The notes beneath the pieces were generated by a model. It made no database searches. It was not told the DNA's origin and saw nothing but the letters and a program-made list of their open reading frames with translations. A DNA stretch of 12,801 nucleotides from Clostridia bacterium (GTDB lineage Bacteria > Bacillota_A > Clostridia > Christensenellales > Aristaeellaceae), in assembly GCA_017525805.1 (NCBI GenBank), contig JAFXSH010000036.1, positions 1-12,801 of the forward strand, given 5' to 3'. A program made the translations under genes and the position numbers. Below are positions 6,600 to 12,801 of the stretch, piece after piece (within the stretch, counting starts at the first letter, position 1; every line of letters starts with the position of its first letter).

Positions 6600-6971
6600 A
6601 TGACCGTTCAGGAACTGTACGCGAAAATCGGGGGGAACTACGAACAAGCCCAAAAAATCATGAAATTGGATAAGCTCATCGACCGCTACGTGCGCAAGCT
6701 GGCGGCCAGCGGCACCTATGAAAAGCTGGCCGAGGCGGGCAAGGACATGGACGCCACCCTGCTTTTTGAAGCCGCCCACGCCATGAAGGGCGTATGCGCC
6801 AATTTGGGCTTGGACGCCCTCTCCCGCGCCGCCGCGGAAATCACCGAGGAATTCCGCCCCGGCTCCGCCCGGAAAATGACCGACGCCGAAGTGCGGAAAA
6901 AGCTGGACGCCCTGGGCGAAATGTACCAACGGGCGGTCAAGGGGATCGAGGAGTACGCGGCGAGCGTGTAA
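6600..6971 (+). CDS. Stand-alone Hpt phosphotransfer protein
   Basis: This small soluble helical protein of 123 residues carries the Hpt signature AAHAMKGVCANLGL, with the phosphoacceptor H60. Its start, MTVQELYAKIGGNYEQA, is typical of clostridial Hpt-domain proteins. Hpt proteins shuttle phosphate from the receiver of a hybrid kinase to the receiver of a final response regulator. AAGGGGG lies a suitable distance before the ATG. It sits 53 bp after one hybrid kinase and 161 bp before another, and neither has its own Hpt domain, so it could serve both (inference). No DNA-binding response regulator is encoded nearby, so the final target must be elsewhere. Confidence 0.92.
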   Translation: MTVQELYAKIGGNYEQAQKIMKLDKLIDRYVRKLAASGTYEKLAEAGKDMDATLLFEAAHAMKGVCANLGLDALSRAAAEITEEFRPGSARKMTDAEVRKKLDALGEMYQRAVKGIEEYAASV

Positions 6972-6983
6972 ACGCTGCTTGTC

Positions 6984-7072
6984 AGTGTGGAGTTATATTT
7001 CGTGACTCATTGTTTGGGCTGCACGTTTGTGTTCGAAAATGAGAAACAAATCAAAACTCCACACTCCACACT
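6984..7072. repeat. Inverted-repeat element between Hpt and permease-kinase
   Basis: Perfect 11-bp inverted arms, AGTGTGGAGTT (6984-6994) and AACTCCACACT (7055-7065), enclose about 60 bp that contains a nested pair CTCATT and AATGAG. The right arm is partly duplicated (CCACACT again at 7066-7072). It has no T-run, so it is not a standard terminator. It looks like a small REP-like intergenic element, and in RNA it would form a long hairpin within the putative operon. Confidence 0.7.
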
Positions 7073-7132
7073 TACGCAATTCCTTCATAGCTGTCCAAAC
7101 TTGACCACTTCCGGAAGGGATGAGATTTACTC

Positions 7133-10100
7133 TTGTCTGTGAACGCTGAAAAAAATGGGCTGTCAAAGCACCTGTCCCCTTTGGGCGCGTGGGCGCTGGC
7201 CTTCGGCTGCGCCGTAGGCTGGGGTTCTTTTGTTATGCCGGGAAACACCTTCCTGCCCATCGCGGGCCCTATGGGCACGGTATTGGGCATCGGGATCGGC
7301 GCGGTAGTCATGCTGATCATCGCCGCCAATTATCATTTCCTGATGAACAAGTATCCGGAAGCGGGCGGCGCGTATGCCTACACCAAATACATTTTCGGCT
7401 ATGATCATGGATTCCTGAACGCCTGGTTCCTGATCCTCACCTACGTGGCCATCATCTGGGCCAACGCCACCGCTCTGCCCCTGATTGGCCGGAATCTGTT
7501 GGGCGCCGTTTTCCAGGTGGGCTTTCATTACCAAATCGCGGACTTTGACGTATACATGGGCGAAGTGCTGCTGGCTGTTGCGGCGCTTGCGCTGGCGGCG
7601 GCGGTGTGCCTCTATGGCCGGGCGGCCGGCAGGACGCAGATCGTGCTGGCTTTGGTGCTGCTGGGCGGGATATGCGCGTGCGTCCTGGCGGCGCTGCTGA
7701 ACGGCGGTTTCGGCGGCGGCCTGACGCCCGCCTACAGCCCCGACAAGGAGCCGCTGTCCGGCGTTTTCACCATCATCGCCCTGGCGCCCTGGGCTTACGT
7801 GGGCTTTGAAAGCATCTGCCATTCCTCCGATGAGTTCAATTTTTCCCCGAAGAAATCCTTCCGCGTCTTAGCCATCGCCGTGATCACCGCCGGGGCCGCC
7901 TACGCCATGTTAGCGCTGCTGGCTGTGGCGGTGCTGCCCGAGGGCTGCGCTTCCTGGACCGATTATATTTTCAATTTGGGCAGCCGTCAGGGCATTGAAG
8001 GGCTTCCCACCTTCTTTGGCGCCAAGAGCGCGCTGGGCGGCTTGGGCGTGGTGCTGCTGGGCCTGGCCGCCCTGGCGGGCATCCTGACCGGCCTGATCGG
8101 CAACTATATCGCATCCAGCCGCCTGCTTTACGCCCTGGCGGAGGATCACATGCTGCCCGGCTGGTTCGCCAAATTGGATAAGCACCGCGCGCCCAAAAAC
8201 GCCGTGCTGTTCCTGCTGGCCGTTTCCGTGTTCCTGCCGTTCTTAGGCCGGACCGCCGTGGCCTGGATCGTGGACGTGACCACCGTGGGCGCCACCATCG
8301 CCTATGTCTATACCTCCGCCTCCGCCCTGCGGGCGGCGCGGAGGGAAAAGAACAAGCTGTTCATGTTCACCGGCGGGACGGGGCTGGCGGTATCCATGGC
8401 GTTTATCCTGTATTTCCTGATCCCCCACCTGCTGGACGTGACCGTGCTTTCCACTGAATCCTACCTGATCCTGGCGGCGTGGGGCATCTTAGGCTTCGTT
8501 TTCTTTCTGTATGCTTTCCATAAGGATCATTCCCGGCGGCTGGGCCGATCCACCATCACCTGGATCGTGCTGCTGACCATGATCATCTTCACCTCCACCA
8601 TCTGGATGCGCCAGACCACCGAAAGCGCCGCCGAGCAGGCAGTGACCCCCATTCAGACCTATTACACCGAAAAACTGAAGGAAGAGGGCGTGGATATCGA
8701 GGCAACGGCCACCAAGCCTGTGCGCAGCTACCTGGAAGAGCGGCTGGGAGCCATCAGCCGTTCCCTTAACGCCAGCAGCTTGGTGCAGACGGGCTTGATC
8801 GTGGCGGCCCTGGCCATGCAGATCTACATATTTTCCCTGATGCAGAAAAGGGAAAAGCAGATGGAAAGGGAAAAGGTGCGGGCGGAGGAAAACAGCCGGG
8901 CGAAAACCAGCTTTCTTTCCAACATGAGCCATGAGATCCGCACGCCCATGAACGCCATTATCGGCTTGGACAACATTGCCCTCAAGGATCCGAACCTGTC
9001 CCCCCATACCCGGGAGCAGCTGGAAAAGATCAATTCCAGCGCCAGGCACCTGCTGGGCCTGATCAACGATATCCTGGATATGAGCCGCATCGAATCGGGC
9101 CGCATGGTGCTGAAAAATGAAGAATTCGGCTTCCGGGATTTCCTGGATCAGATCAATGTGATGGTCAACGGCCAGTGTATGGAAAAGGGGCTGAATTTTG
9201 AATGCCATATCGTCGGCCATGTGAACGATTATTACATCGGCGACGATATGAAGCTCAAGCAGGTGCTGATCAACATCTTAGGCAACGCGGTGAAATTCAC
9301 CCCCGCGCCCGGCAGCGTGACCTTGACGGTGGAGCAGACCCGGCAGTTTGAAAGCTACTGCACATTGCGCTTTGCCGTTGCGGATACCGGCATCGGCATG
9401 AGCAAGGAATACATCCCCAAAATTTTCGACGCTTTTTCCCAGGAAAATTCCGGCGTTTCCAACCGCTACGGCAGCACGGGCCTTGGCATGGCCATCACCA
9501 AAAACATTGTGAACATGATGAACGGTGAAATCCAGGTGGAAAGCGAAAAGGGCAAAGGCTCCACCTTTACGGTGACGGTCACGCTGAAAGCCTCCGACCG
9601 CACCGTGCACCAGGAGCACGGCCACGTGCTGCCCGAAAACCTGCGCGTGCTGATCGTGGACGACGACGAAGTGGCCTGCGAGCACGCGGAAATGGTGGCC
9701 AACGCCATCGGCATCCGGGCCGACCTGTGCGCCACGGGGGAGGACGCCTTGGGCCGCGTCCTCAAGCGGCGCGAGGAGGGCGTGCCCTATCATCTGGTGG
9801 TGACGGATTACAAAATGCCCGGCATGGACGGCCTGTCGCTGACCCGGGCCATCCGCGCTTTGGACAAGGGAGAAACCGCCATCATCATCTTAACGGGCTA
9901 CAGCTGGGAGGATATCCAGGAGGAATGCAAACAGATCGGCGTGGACGGCATCATGTCCAAGCCCCTATTTACGGACAGCCTGCTGTTTGAGATCGAACGC
10001 GTGCTGGAAAAGAAGCATGAGAACGCGAAAACGGAGGAGCCGTCTCCCGCCGAAGCCGCGCCGGAAGCGGAGGAAAGCAGCCTGAGCGGCCGCCATGTGC

Positions 10101-10474
10101 TGCTGGCCGAGGATATGGAAATCAACGCCGAAATCATGATAGACCTGCTGGATATGGAGGGCATTTCCGCGGACCACGCGGAGAACGGCCAGATCGCGGT
10201 GGATCTGTTCGCGAGTCATCCCGAAAAATATTACGACGCGGTGCTCATGGACGTGCGCATGCCCGTCATGGACGGCCTGGAGGCTGCCCGCGCCCTGCGC
10301 GCCTTGGACCGGCCCGACGCCAAGACCGTTCCCATCATCGCCCTCACCGCCAACGCCTTTGACGAGGATGTGCAGCGCTCCCTGCAAGCGGGCATGAACG
10401 CCCACCTGAGCAAGCCCGTGGAACCGGAACGCCTGTACGAAACGCTTCTCCGCCTGATCCGCGCGGCGGAATAA
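7133..10474 (+). CDS. APC amino acid permease fused to a dual-receiver hybrid histidine kinase
   Basis: This 1113-residue protein has a complete transporter at the N-terminus. Residues about 15-465 form an APC-superfamily permease with some 12 membrane helices and the TM1 motif GCAVGWGSFVMPG; YPEAGGAYAYTK is also typical. An extra helix (about 474-494), an outside loop of about 55 residues (495-549) and another helix (550-571) lead to a coiled coil. HisKA follows with H600 in SNMSHEIRTPMN, then HATPase with N718, DTGIGM (751-756) and GSTGLG (780-785). Receiver 1 has D843/D844 and D892 (VTDYKMPGMDG); receiver 2 has E993/D994, D1040 and K1094. Nothing key is missing. The best start is TTG at 7133: an in-frame TGA at 7121-7123 bounds it, and AAGGGA lies 12 nt upstream; GTG at 7139 is possible. 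The kinase probably reports on transport or ligand occupancy, as proposed for CbrA-like transporter kinases. The APC family suggests an amino acid, but the ligand is unknown. Confidence 0.93.
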   Translation: MSVNAEKNGLSKHLSPLGAWALAFGCAVGWGSFVMPGNTFLPIAGPMGTVLGIGIGAVVMLIIAANYHFLMNKYPEAGGAYAYTKYIFGYDHGFLNAWFLILTYVAIIWANATALPLIGRNLLGAVFQVGFHYQIADFDVYMGEVLLAVAALALAAAVCLYGRAAGRTQIVLALVLLGGICACVLAALLNGGFGGGLTPAYSPDKEPLSGVFTIIALAPWAYVGFESICHSSDEFNFSPKKSFRVLAIAVITAGAAYAMLALLAVAVLPEGCASWTDYIFNLGSRQGIEGLPTFFGAKSALGGLGVVLLGLAALAGILTGLIGNYIASSRLLYALAEDHMLPGWFAKLDKHRAPKNAVLFLLAVSVFLPFLGRTAVAWIVDVTTVGATIAYVYTSASALRAARREKNKLFMFTGGTGLAVSMAFILYFLIPHLLDVTVLSTESYLILAAWGILGFVFFLYAFHKDHSRRLGRSTITWIVLLTMIIFTSTIWMRQTTESAAEQAVTPIQTYYTEKLKEEGVDIEATATKPVRSYLEERLGAISRSLNASSLVQTGLIVAALAMQIYIFSLMQKREKQMEREKVRAEENSRAKTSFLSNMSHEIRTPMNAIIGLDNIALKDPNLSPHTREQLEKINSSARHLLGLINDILDMSRIESGRMVLKNEEFGFRDFLDQINVMVNGQCMEKGLNFECHIVGHVNDYYIGDDMKLKQVLINILGNAVKFTPAPGSVTLTVEQTRQFESYCTLRFAVADTGIGMSKEYIPKIFDAFSQENSGVSNRYGSTGLGMAITKNIVNMMNGEIQVESEKGKGSTFTVTVTLKASDRTVHQEHGHVLPENLRVLIVDDDEVACEHAEMVANAIGIRADLCATGEDALGRVLKRREEGVPYHLVVTDYKMPGMDGLSLTRAIRALDKGETAIIILTGYSWEDIQEECKQIGVDGIMSKPLFTDSLLFEIERVLEKKHENAKTEEPSPAEAAPEAEESSLSGRHVLLAEDMEINAEIMIDLLDMEGISADHAENGQIAVDLFASHPEKYYDAVLMDVRMPVMDGLEAARALRALDRPDAKTVPIIALTANAFDEDVQRSLQAGMNAHLSKPVEPERLYETLLRLIRAAE

Positions 10475-10487
10475 GCAACCCTTAACA

Positions 10488-10537
10488 AAAAAGCAGGACA
10501 TTCCCGGCTGCAAAGCTTTCGGAATGTCCTGCTTTTT
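10488..10537. terminator. Bidirectional intrinsic terminator
   Basis: AAAAAGCAGGACATTCC (10488-10504) pairs perfectly over 17 bp with 10521-10537 around a 16-nt loop. The stem ends in TTTTT on the plus strand and in T-rich sequence on the minus strand. It lies 13 bp after the permease-kinase stop and 24 bp beyond the sigK stop, so it should end both convergent transcripts. Confidence 0.93.
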
Positions 10538-10561
10538 GCAATCTATCGAGCACTGACGGTG

Positions 10562-11254
10562 TCAGCCGTTTTCCGTTTCCAGCCCTTCCCGCAGCATTTC
10601 CAGCGCCCGCTTTTCCATGCGCGATACATAGCTTCTGGAAATGCCCAGCACGGCAGCCACCTCATGCTGGGCGTGCGCCGCCCCGTCCAGCAGGCCGTAG
10701 CGCATTTCGATCACCAGCCGTTCTTTTTTTGGCAGCGTTTTCACGATCCCGCGCACCTGCCTGAGCGTCACCCGCCGCAGAGCCTCGTCCTCCACGAACC
10801 CGGCCTCCGTGCCTAAGATATCCGCGAAGGAAATATCATTCCCTTCCCCGTCCGTTCCCACGGGGTCGGACAGGCTCACATCCCCCCGCCGCTTCCGCGA
10901 CGCCCGCAGCAGCATCAGGATTTCATTTTCAATGCATCGGGCGGCATAGGAGGAAAGCTGGGGCCCTGCGTCGGGCTTGAAAGTGTTCACGGCTTTGATC
11001 AGGCCCAGGGAGCCCACGGAAACCAGGTCCTCCAAGGTATAGCCGGGCACGGTATATTTGCGGGCGATGTGGCTCACCAGGCGCAGGTTGTGTTCGATCA
11101 GCTTCCGACGGGCGTCCTCGTCTCCCGCCCGCATGGCGGCGATGGCTTCCTGCTCCTCCTGCCGGGACAAGGGCCGGGGAAAGCTGCCCCGGCCCGCCAC
11201 CATGCCGAAGAAAAACAGCGCGTCCTTGAACAGCCAATACAAAAAGGTCAGCAT
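10562..11254 (-). CDS. sigK: Sporulation sigma factor sigma-K (pro-sigma-K)
   Basis: This 230-residue sigma-70-family factor directs late mother-cell transcription during endospore formation. It matches sigma-K along its length: LIEHNLRLVSHIARKY and AARCIENEILMLLRA (region 2), DVSLSDPVGTDGEGNDIS (region 3), and the helix-turn-helix LGISRSYVSRMEKRAL (region 4, about 203-218). The N-terminus is a hydrophobic pro-sequence (about 1-20) before GRGSFPRPLS, matching the place where Bacillus pro-sigma-K is cleaved at the membrane. The gene is uninterrupted, so there is no skin-type excision element. ATG at 11254 has an ideal GGAGGTGA 4 nt upstream. It converges on the permease-kinase across a shared terminator. 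The nucleotidyltransferase gene lies 113 bp upstream on the same strand with no strong terminator between, so read-through is possible. No confident sigma-E promoter was found. Confidence 0.95.
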   Translation of the reverse strand: MLTFLYWLFKDALFFFGMVAGRGSFPRPLSRQEEQEAIAAMRAGDEDARRKLIEHNLRLVSHIARKYTVPGYTLEDLVSVGSLGLIKAVNTFKPDAGPQLSSYAARCIENEILMLLRASRKRRGDVSLSDPVGTDGEGNDISFADILGTEAGFVEDEALRRVTLRQVRGIVKTLPKKERLVIEMRYGLLDGAAHAQHEVAAVLGISRSYVSRMEKRALEMLREGLETENG

Positions 11255-11367
11255 GTTTTCACCTCCGCCAGAGTATATGCGCGGGCGGGGGAAAACTGGC
11301 CTGTTTGGCCGCGAGCTGTCAGAATTGAGGTAAGCTATCGGGATGCTGTAAACGGATACATTTTAAT

Positions 11368-12519
11368 TTACTCTTTCACATATTTGCCGTCTTTATACAT
11401 GACAAGTCCTTTTGCCATGGTCTTCACGCCAAGGGAATCAAGCAAAGCCGTCTTTTTCTTGGCAGCGGCATATTCCGCCACCATTTTGGAAAACGCGTGA
11501 TCCCTGTTCAGCCCCTTTGACGCATAATGGAAGAATTGGTAGATCCAAGCAAAAGGCCTGAGCGCTTTGTGTGCCTTGGCTGCTTTCCAGTAAAGCAAGC
11601 CTTCTCTCTGTAGAAGCTGGAAAGCAGCTTTAGGCGTCCTTGCAAGTGCAAAAACATTCTCGCTCATATCAGCGACAGATTTCTTCTTATTGCCAAAATT
11701 TCCACATGCCAGCACATAATCCATCAATTGTTCGCAAAGCGCGGTATCCGCATCGGCGCACCATTTCCGGCTCGGAAGGCCCAGATACAGTTCACACATG
11801 CGTGTGCACACGATCGCCAGTTTTTCAAGATCGATCTTTTTTGCTAATGCATTAAATTCAGGCCATTTTTCGTCAGGCAGACACTTATCTGCAAACATCA
11901 TCCAGTCGATGATCTGACGAAGGCCAAGGCCGCCCTCCAGATGCTGATTGATATGATTCAGAAGCACCAAACCATTGATCGGATCCGGCAGCACATGAGA
12001 AGGATTGATATTTTCAATGATCAGATCGTCAAGAAGCTTCACATAATCCGGATTATTCAGGGAGGCAAATTGTCGATGAAGATCGATGTGGATTTTGTTT
12101 TTTGACAGGCTTGTTTCTTTATATATATCTCGATCAATTCGATATCCACCGTCCACAAGCTGCTTGCAGGCAGTATCATAATCCTCTCTTCGGGTCATTA
12201 TATCAATATCACCCATCATTCGATAATTTGGATGGGGATAATACTTTGCGGCGGATGTTCCTTTCAGAATAACATAGGGTACGCTGATCGGCAGCTTTGA
12301 TTGTTCGTAACAGCTCTGCGTATAGAAGGAAATCTGCTGGAGAATGAATTTTCTCCATTCTTTTTCCAATTCCTGAGGCAAATCAAGAGAAGACAAAAGG
12401 GAGGCAGGCAAAACGGCAATCGCTTGTCGTTTCATTTCTATATAGTCTTCCTGGCTTACCGATTGAATTGCGGCATTGTTATTCCATAGGGATAATTGAA
12501 TCAATTCAAGCATTCCCAT
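11368..12519 (-). CDS. Nucleotidyltransferase-fold protein (NTP_transf_5 type)
   Basis: This 383-residue, probably soluble protein fits the uncharacterised nucleotidyltransferase family PF14907. The evidence is the block VILKGTSAAKYYP (83-95, K86-G87) followed by RMMGDIDIM (100-108), whose D104 and D106 would bind metal, and KIHIDLHRQF (142-151), whose D146 could be the third acidic residue. The C-terminal half is helical with no recognised domain. Relatives are found near polysaccharide or peptide biosynthesis genes; the substrate is not known and none of those partners is here. The start is ATG at 12517-12519; ATG at 12511-12513 is an alternative, and neither has a strong ribosome binding site. 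The gene is AT-richer than its left neighbours and lies about 50 bp from an IS end, which suggests horizontal acquisition. Confidence 0.75.
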   Translation of the reverse strand: MGMLELIQLSLWNNNAAIQSVSQEDYIEMKRQAIAVLPASLLSSLDLPQELEKEWRKFILQQISFYTQSCYEQSKLPISVPYVILKGTSAAKYYPHPNYRMMGDIDIMTRREDYDTACKQLVDGGYRIDRDIYKETSLSKNKIHIDLHRQFASLNNPDYVKLLDDLIIENINPSHVLPDPINGLVLLNHINQHLEGGLGLRQIIDWMMFADKCLPDEKWPEFNALAKKIDLEKLAIVCTRMCELYLGLPSRKWCADADTALCEQLMDYVLACGNFGNKKKSVADMSENVFALARTPKAAFQLLQREGLLYWKAAKAHKALRPFAWIYQFFHYASKGLNRDHAFSKMVAEYAAAKKKTALLDSLGVKTMAKGLVMYKDGKYVKE

Positions 12520-12569
12520 TGCCCATTTCTCACTCTCTTGGAAAAATATTCTTGCTTATCTTGATACTA

Positions 12570-12801
12570 GAGTGCGTTTCTAAAAGTATACCCGCCTGCA
12601 TCATGCAAGAAGTATGCGAATACAGGCCAGATGAACAAAGGCCAGAAAACGGTCAGCGAGCTTATCATAGCGGGTAGCGACGCGGCGAAATTCTTTCAGT
12701 TTCAAGAAAAAGGTCTCTACCAAATGCCGTTCCTTATAAAGCCACCAATCCACATACCAGGGATCGGATTCATTGTTCTTGGGAGGGATACAGAAATCAG
12801 C
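12570..12801 (-). mobile_element. Right-edge insertion sequence, IS5 family (IS427-like), partial
   Basis: The right part of the window holds the 3' end of an IS transcribed on the minus strand. The transposase C-terminus occupies 12601-12801. The terminal repeat probably begins near 12570, where AGAGTGCGTTTCTAAAA follows CTAG; members of this group insert at TA or CTAG-like sites. The boundary is a guess because the other end is outside the window. The insertion lies about 50 bp upstream of the nucleotidyltransferase start. Confidence 0.65.
12601..12801 (-). CDS. IS5-family (IS427-like) transposase, C-terminal part
   Basis: Sixty-six codons are open from the right edge of the window to the TGA at 12601-12603; the start lies outside. 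The translation contains LYKERHLVETFFLKLKEFRR and VATRYDKLADRFLAFVHLA. This is the hallmark end of IS427-group DDE transposases (second reading frame product), where the consensus is YKERHLVE-F, then RRIATRYDKLA and FLAFVHLA. The glutamate in HLVE (residue 29 of this fragment) is the third acidic residue of the DDE catalytic triad. In many of these elements the transposase is made by frameshifting between two reading frames; that cannot be judged here. Confidence 0.88.
   Translation of the reverse strand, partial: ADFCIPPKNNESDPWYVDWWLYKERHLVETFFLKLKEFRRVATRYDKLADRFLAFVHLACIRILLA

Noticed and set aside
7101..7129. TTGACC plus GATTTA as a promoter for the permease-kinase
   Set aside because: The -10 match is poor, and the start of transcription would fall after the TTG start codon.
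7120..7149. Nine-codon ATG frame overlapping the start of the permease-kinase
   Set aside because: The purine-rich motif directly abuts the ATG, leaving no spacer; it is probably chance.
8489..9220. Long minus-strand open frames opposite the permease-kinase and hybrid kinase
   Set aside because: Histidine- and glutamine-rich antisense shadows of conserved kinase domains, with no ribosome binding sites or known motifs.
11272..11279. CATATACT as a sigma-E -10 box for sigK
   Set aside because: Transcription would start within the ribosome binding site, and no matching -35 element is seen.

Overview
The window looks like a chromosomal segment of an endospore-forming member of the Firmicutes (class Clostridia, probably an uncultured anaerobe). 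Reasons: an intact sporulation sigma-K gene with a hydrophobic pro-sequence, strong GGAGG-type ribosome binding sites, LplB/LplC-type sugar ABC permeases, and hybrid-kinase/Hpt modules typical of this group. Most genes are GC-rich with GC-rich third codon positions. The right end (about 11.4 to 12.8 kb) is visibly AT-richer and ends in an insertion sequence. No rRNA, tRNA or CRISPR array was found.

Layout. (1) 1-179: a 103-bp tandem repeat carrying strong hairpins, reaching into the stop codon of the first gene. (2) 178-2068, minus strand: two overlapping-signal ABC permease genes (LplB type then LplC type) driven by a near-consensus sigma-A promoter at 2291-2319 and a leader of about 215 nt; the substrate-binding protein is probably beyond the left edge. 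(3) 2439-3245, plus: an 8-oxoguanine DNA glycosylase, followed by an inverted-repeat element (3244-3375) that begins inside its stop codon, and by a 21-bp tandem repeat. (4) 3569-4759, minus: an MFS transporter, divergent from (5) 5050-10474, plus: a membrane hybrid histidine kinase, a stand-alone Hpt protein, and a 1113-residue protein in which a complete APC-type amino acid permease is fused to a hybrid kinase with two receiver domains. A strong bidirectional terminator (10488-10537) ends this block. (6) 10562-11254, minus: sigK. (7) 11368-12519, minus: a nucleotidyltransferase-fold protein (NTP_transf_5 type). (8) from about 12570 to the right edge: the end of an IS5-family (IS427-like) element with the C-terminus of its transposase, which has no start codon in the window.

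How the genes may work together. The most interesting unit is 5050-10474. Two hybrid kinases end in closely related receiver domains and flank one Hpt protein, so a shared phosphorelay is likely: kinase His to receiver Asp to Hpt His to an unseen DNA-binding regulator. One kinase is built on a transporter, so it may sense amino acid flux or occupancy. No output regulator is encoded in the window. The neighbouring MFS transporter shares the intergenic region with the relay and could be co-regulated; this is inference.
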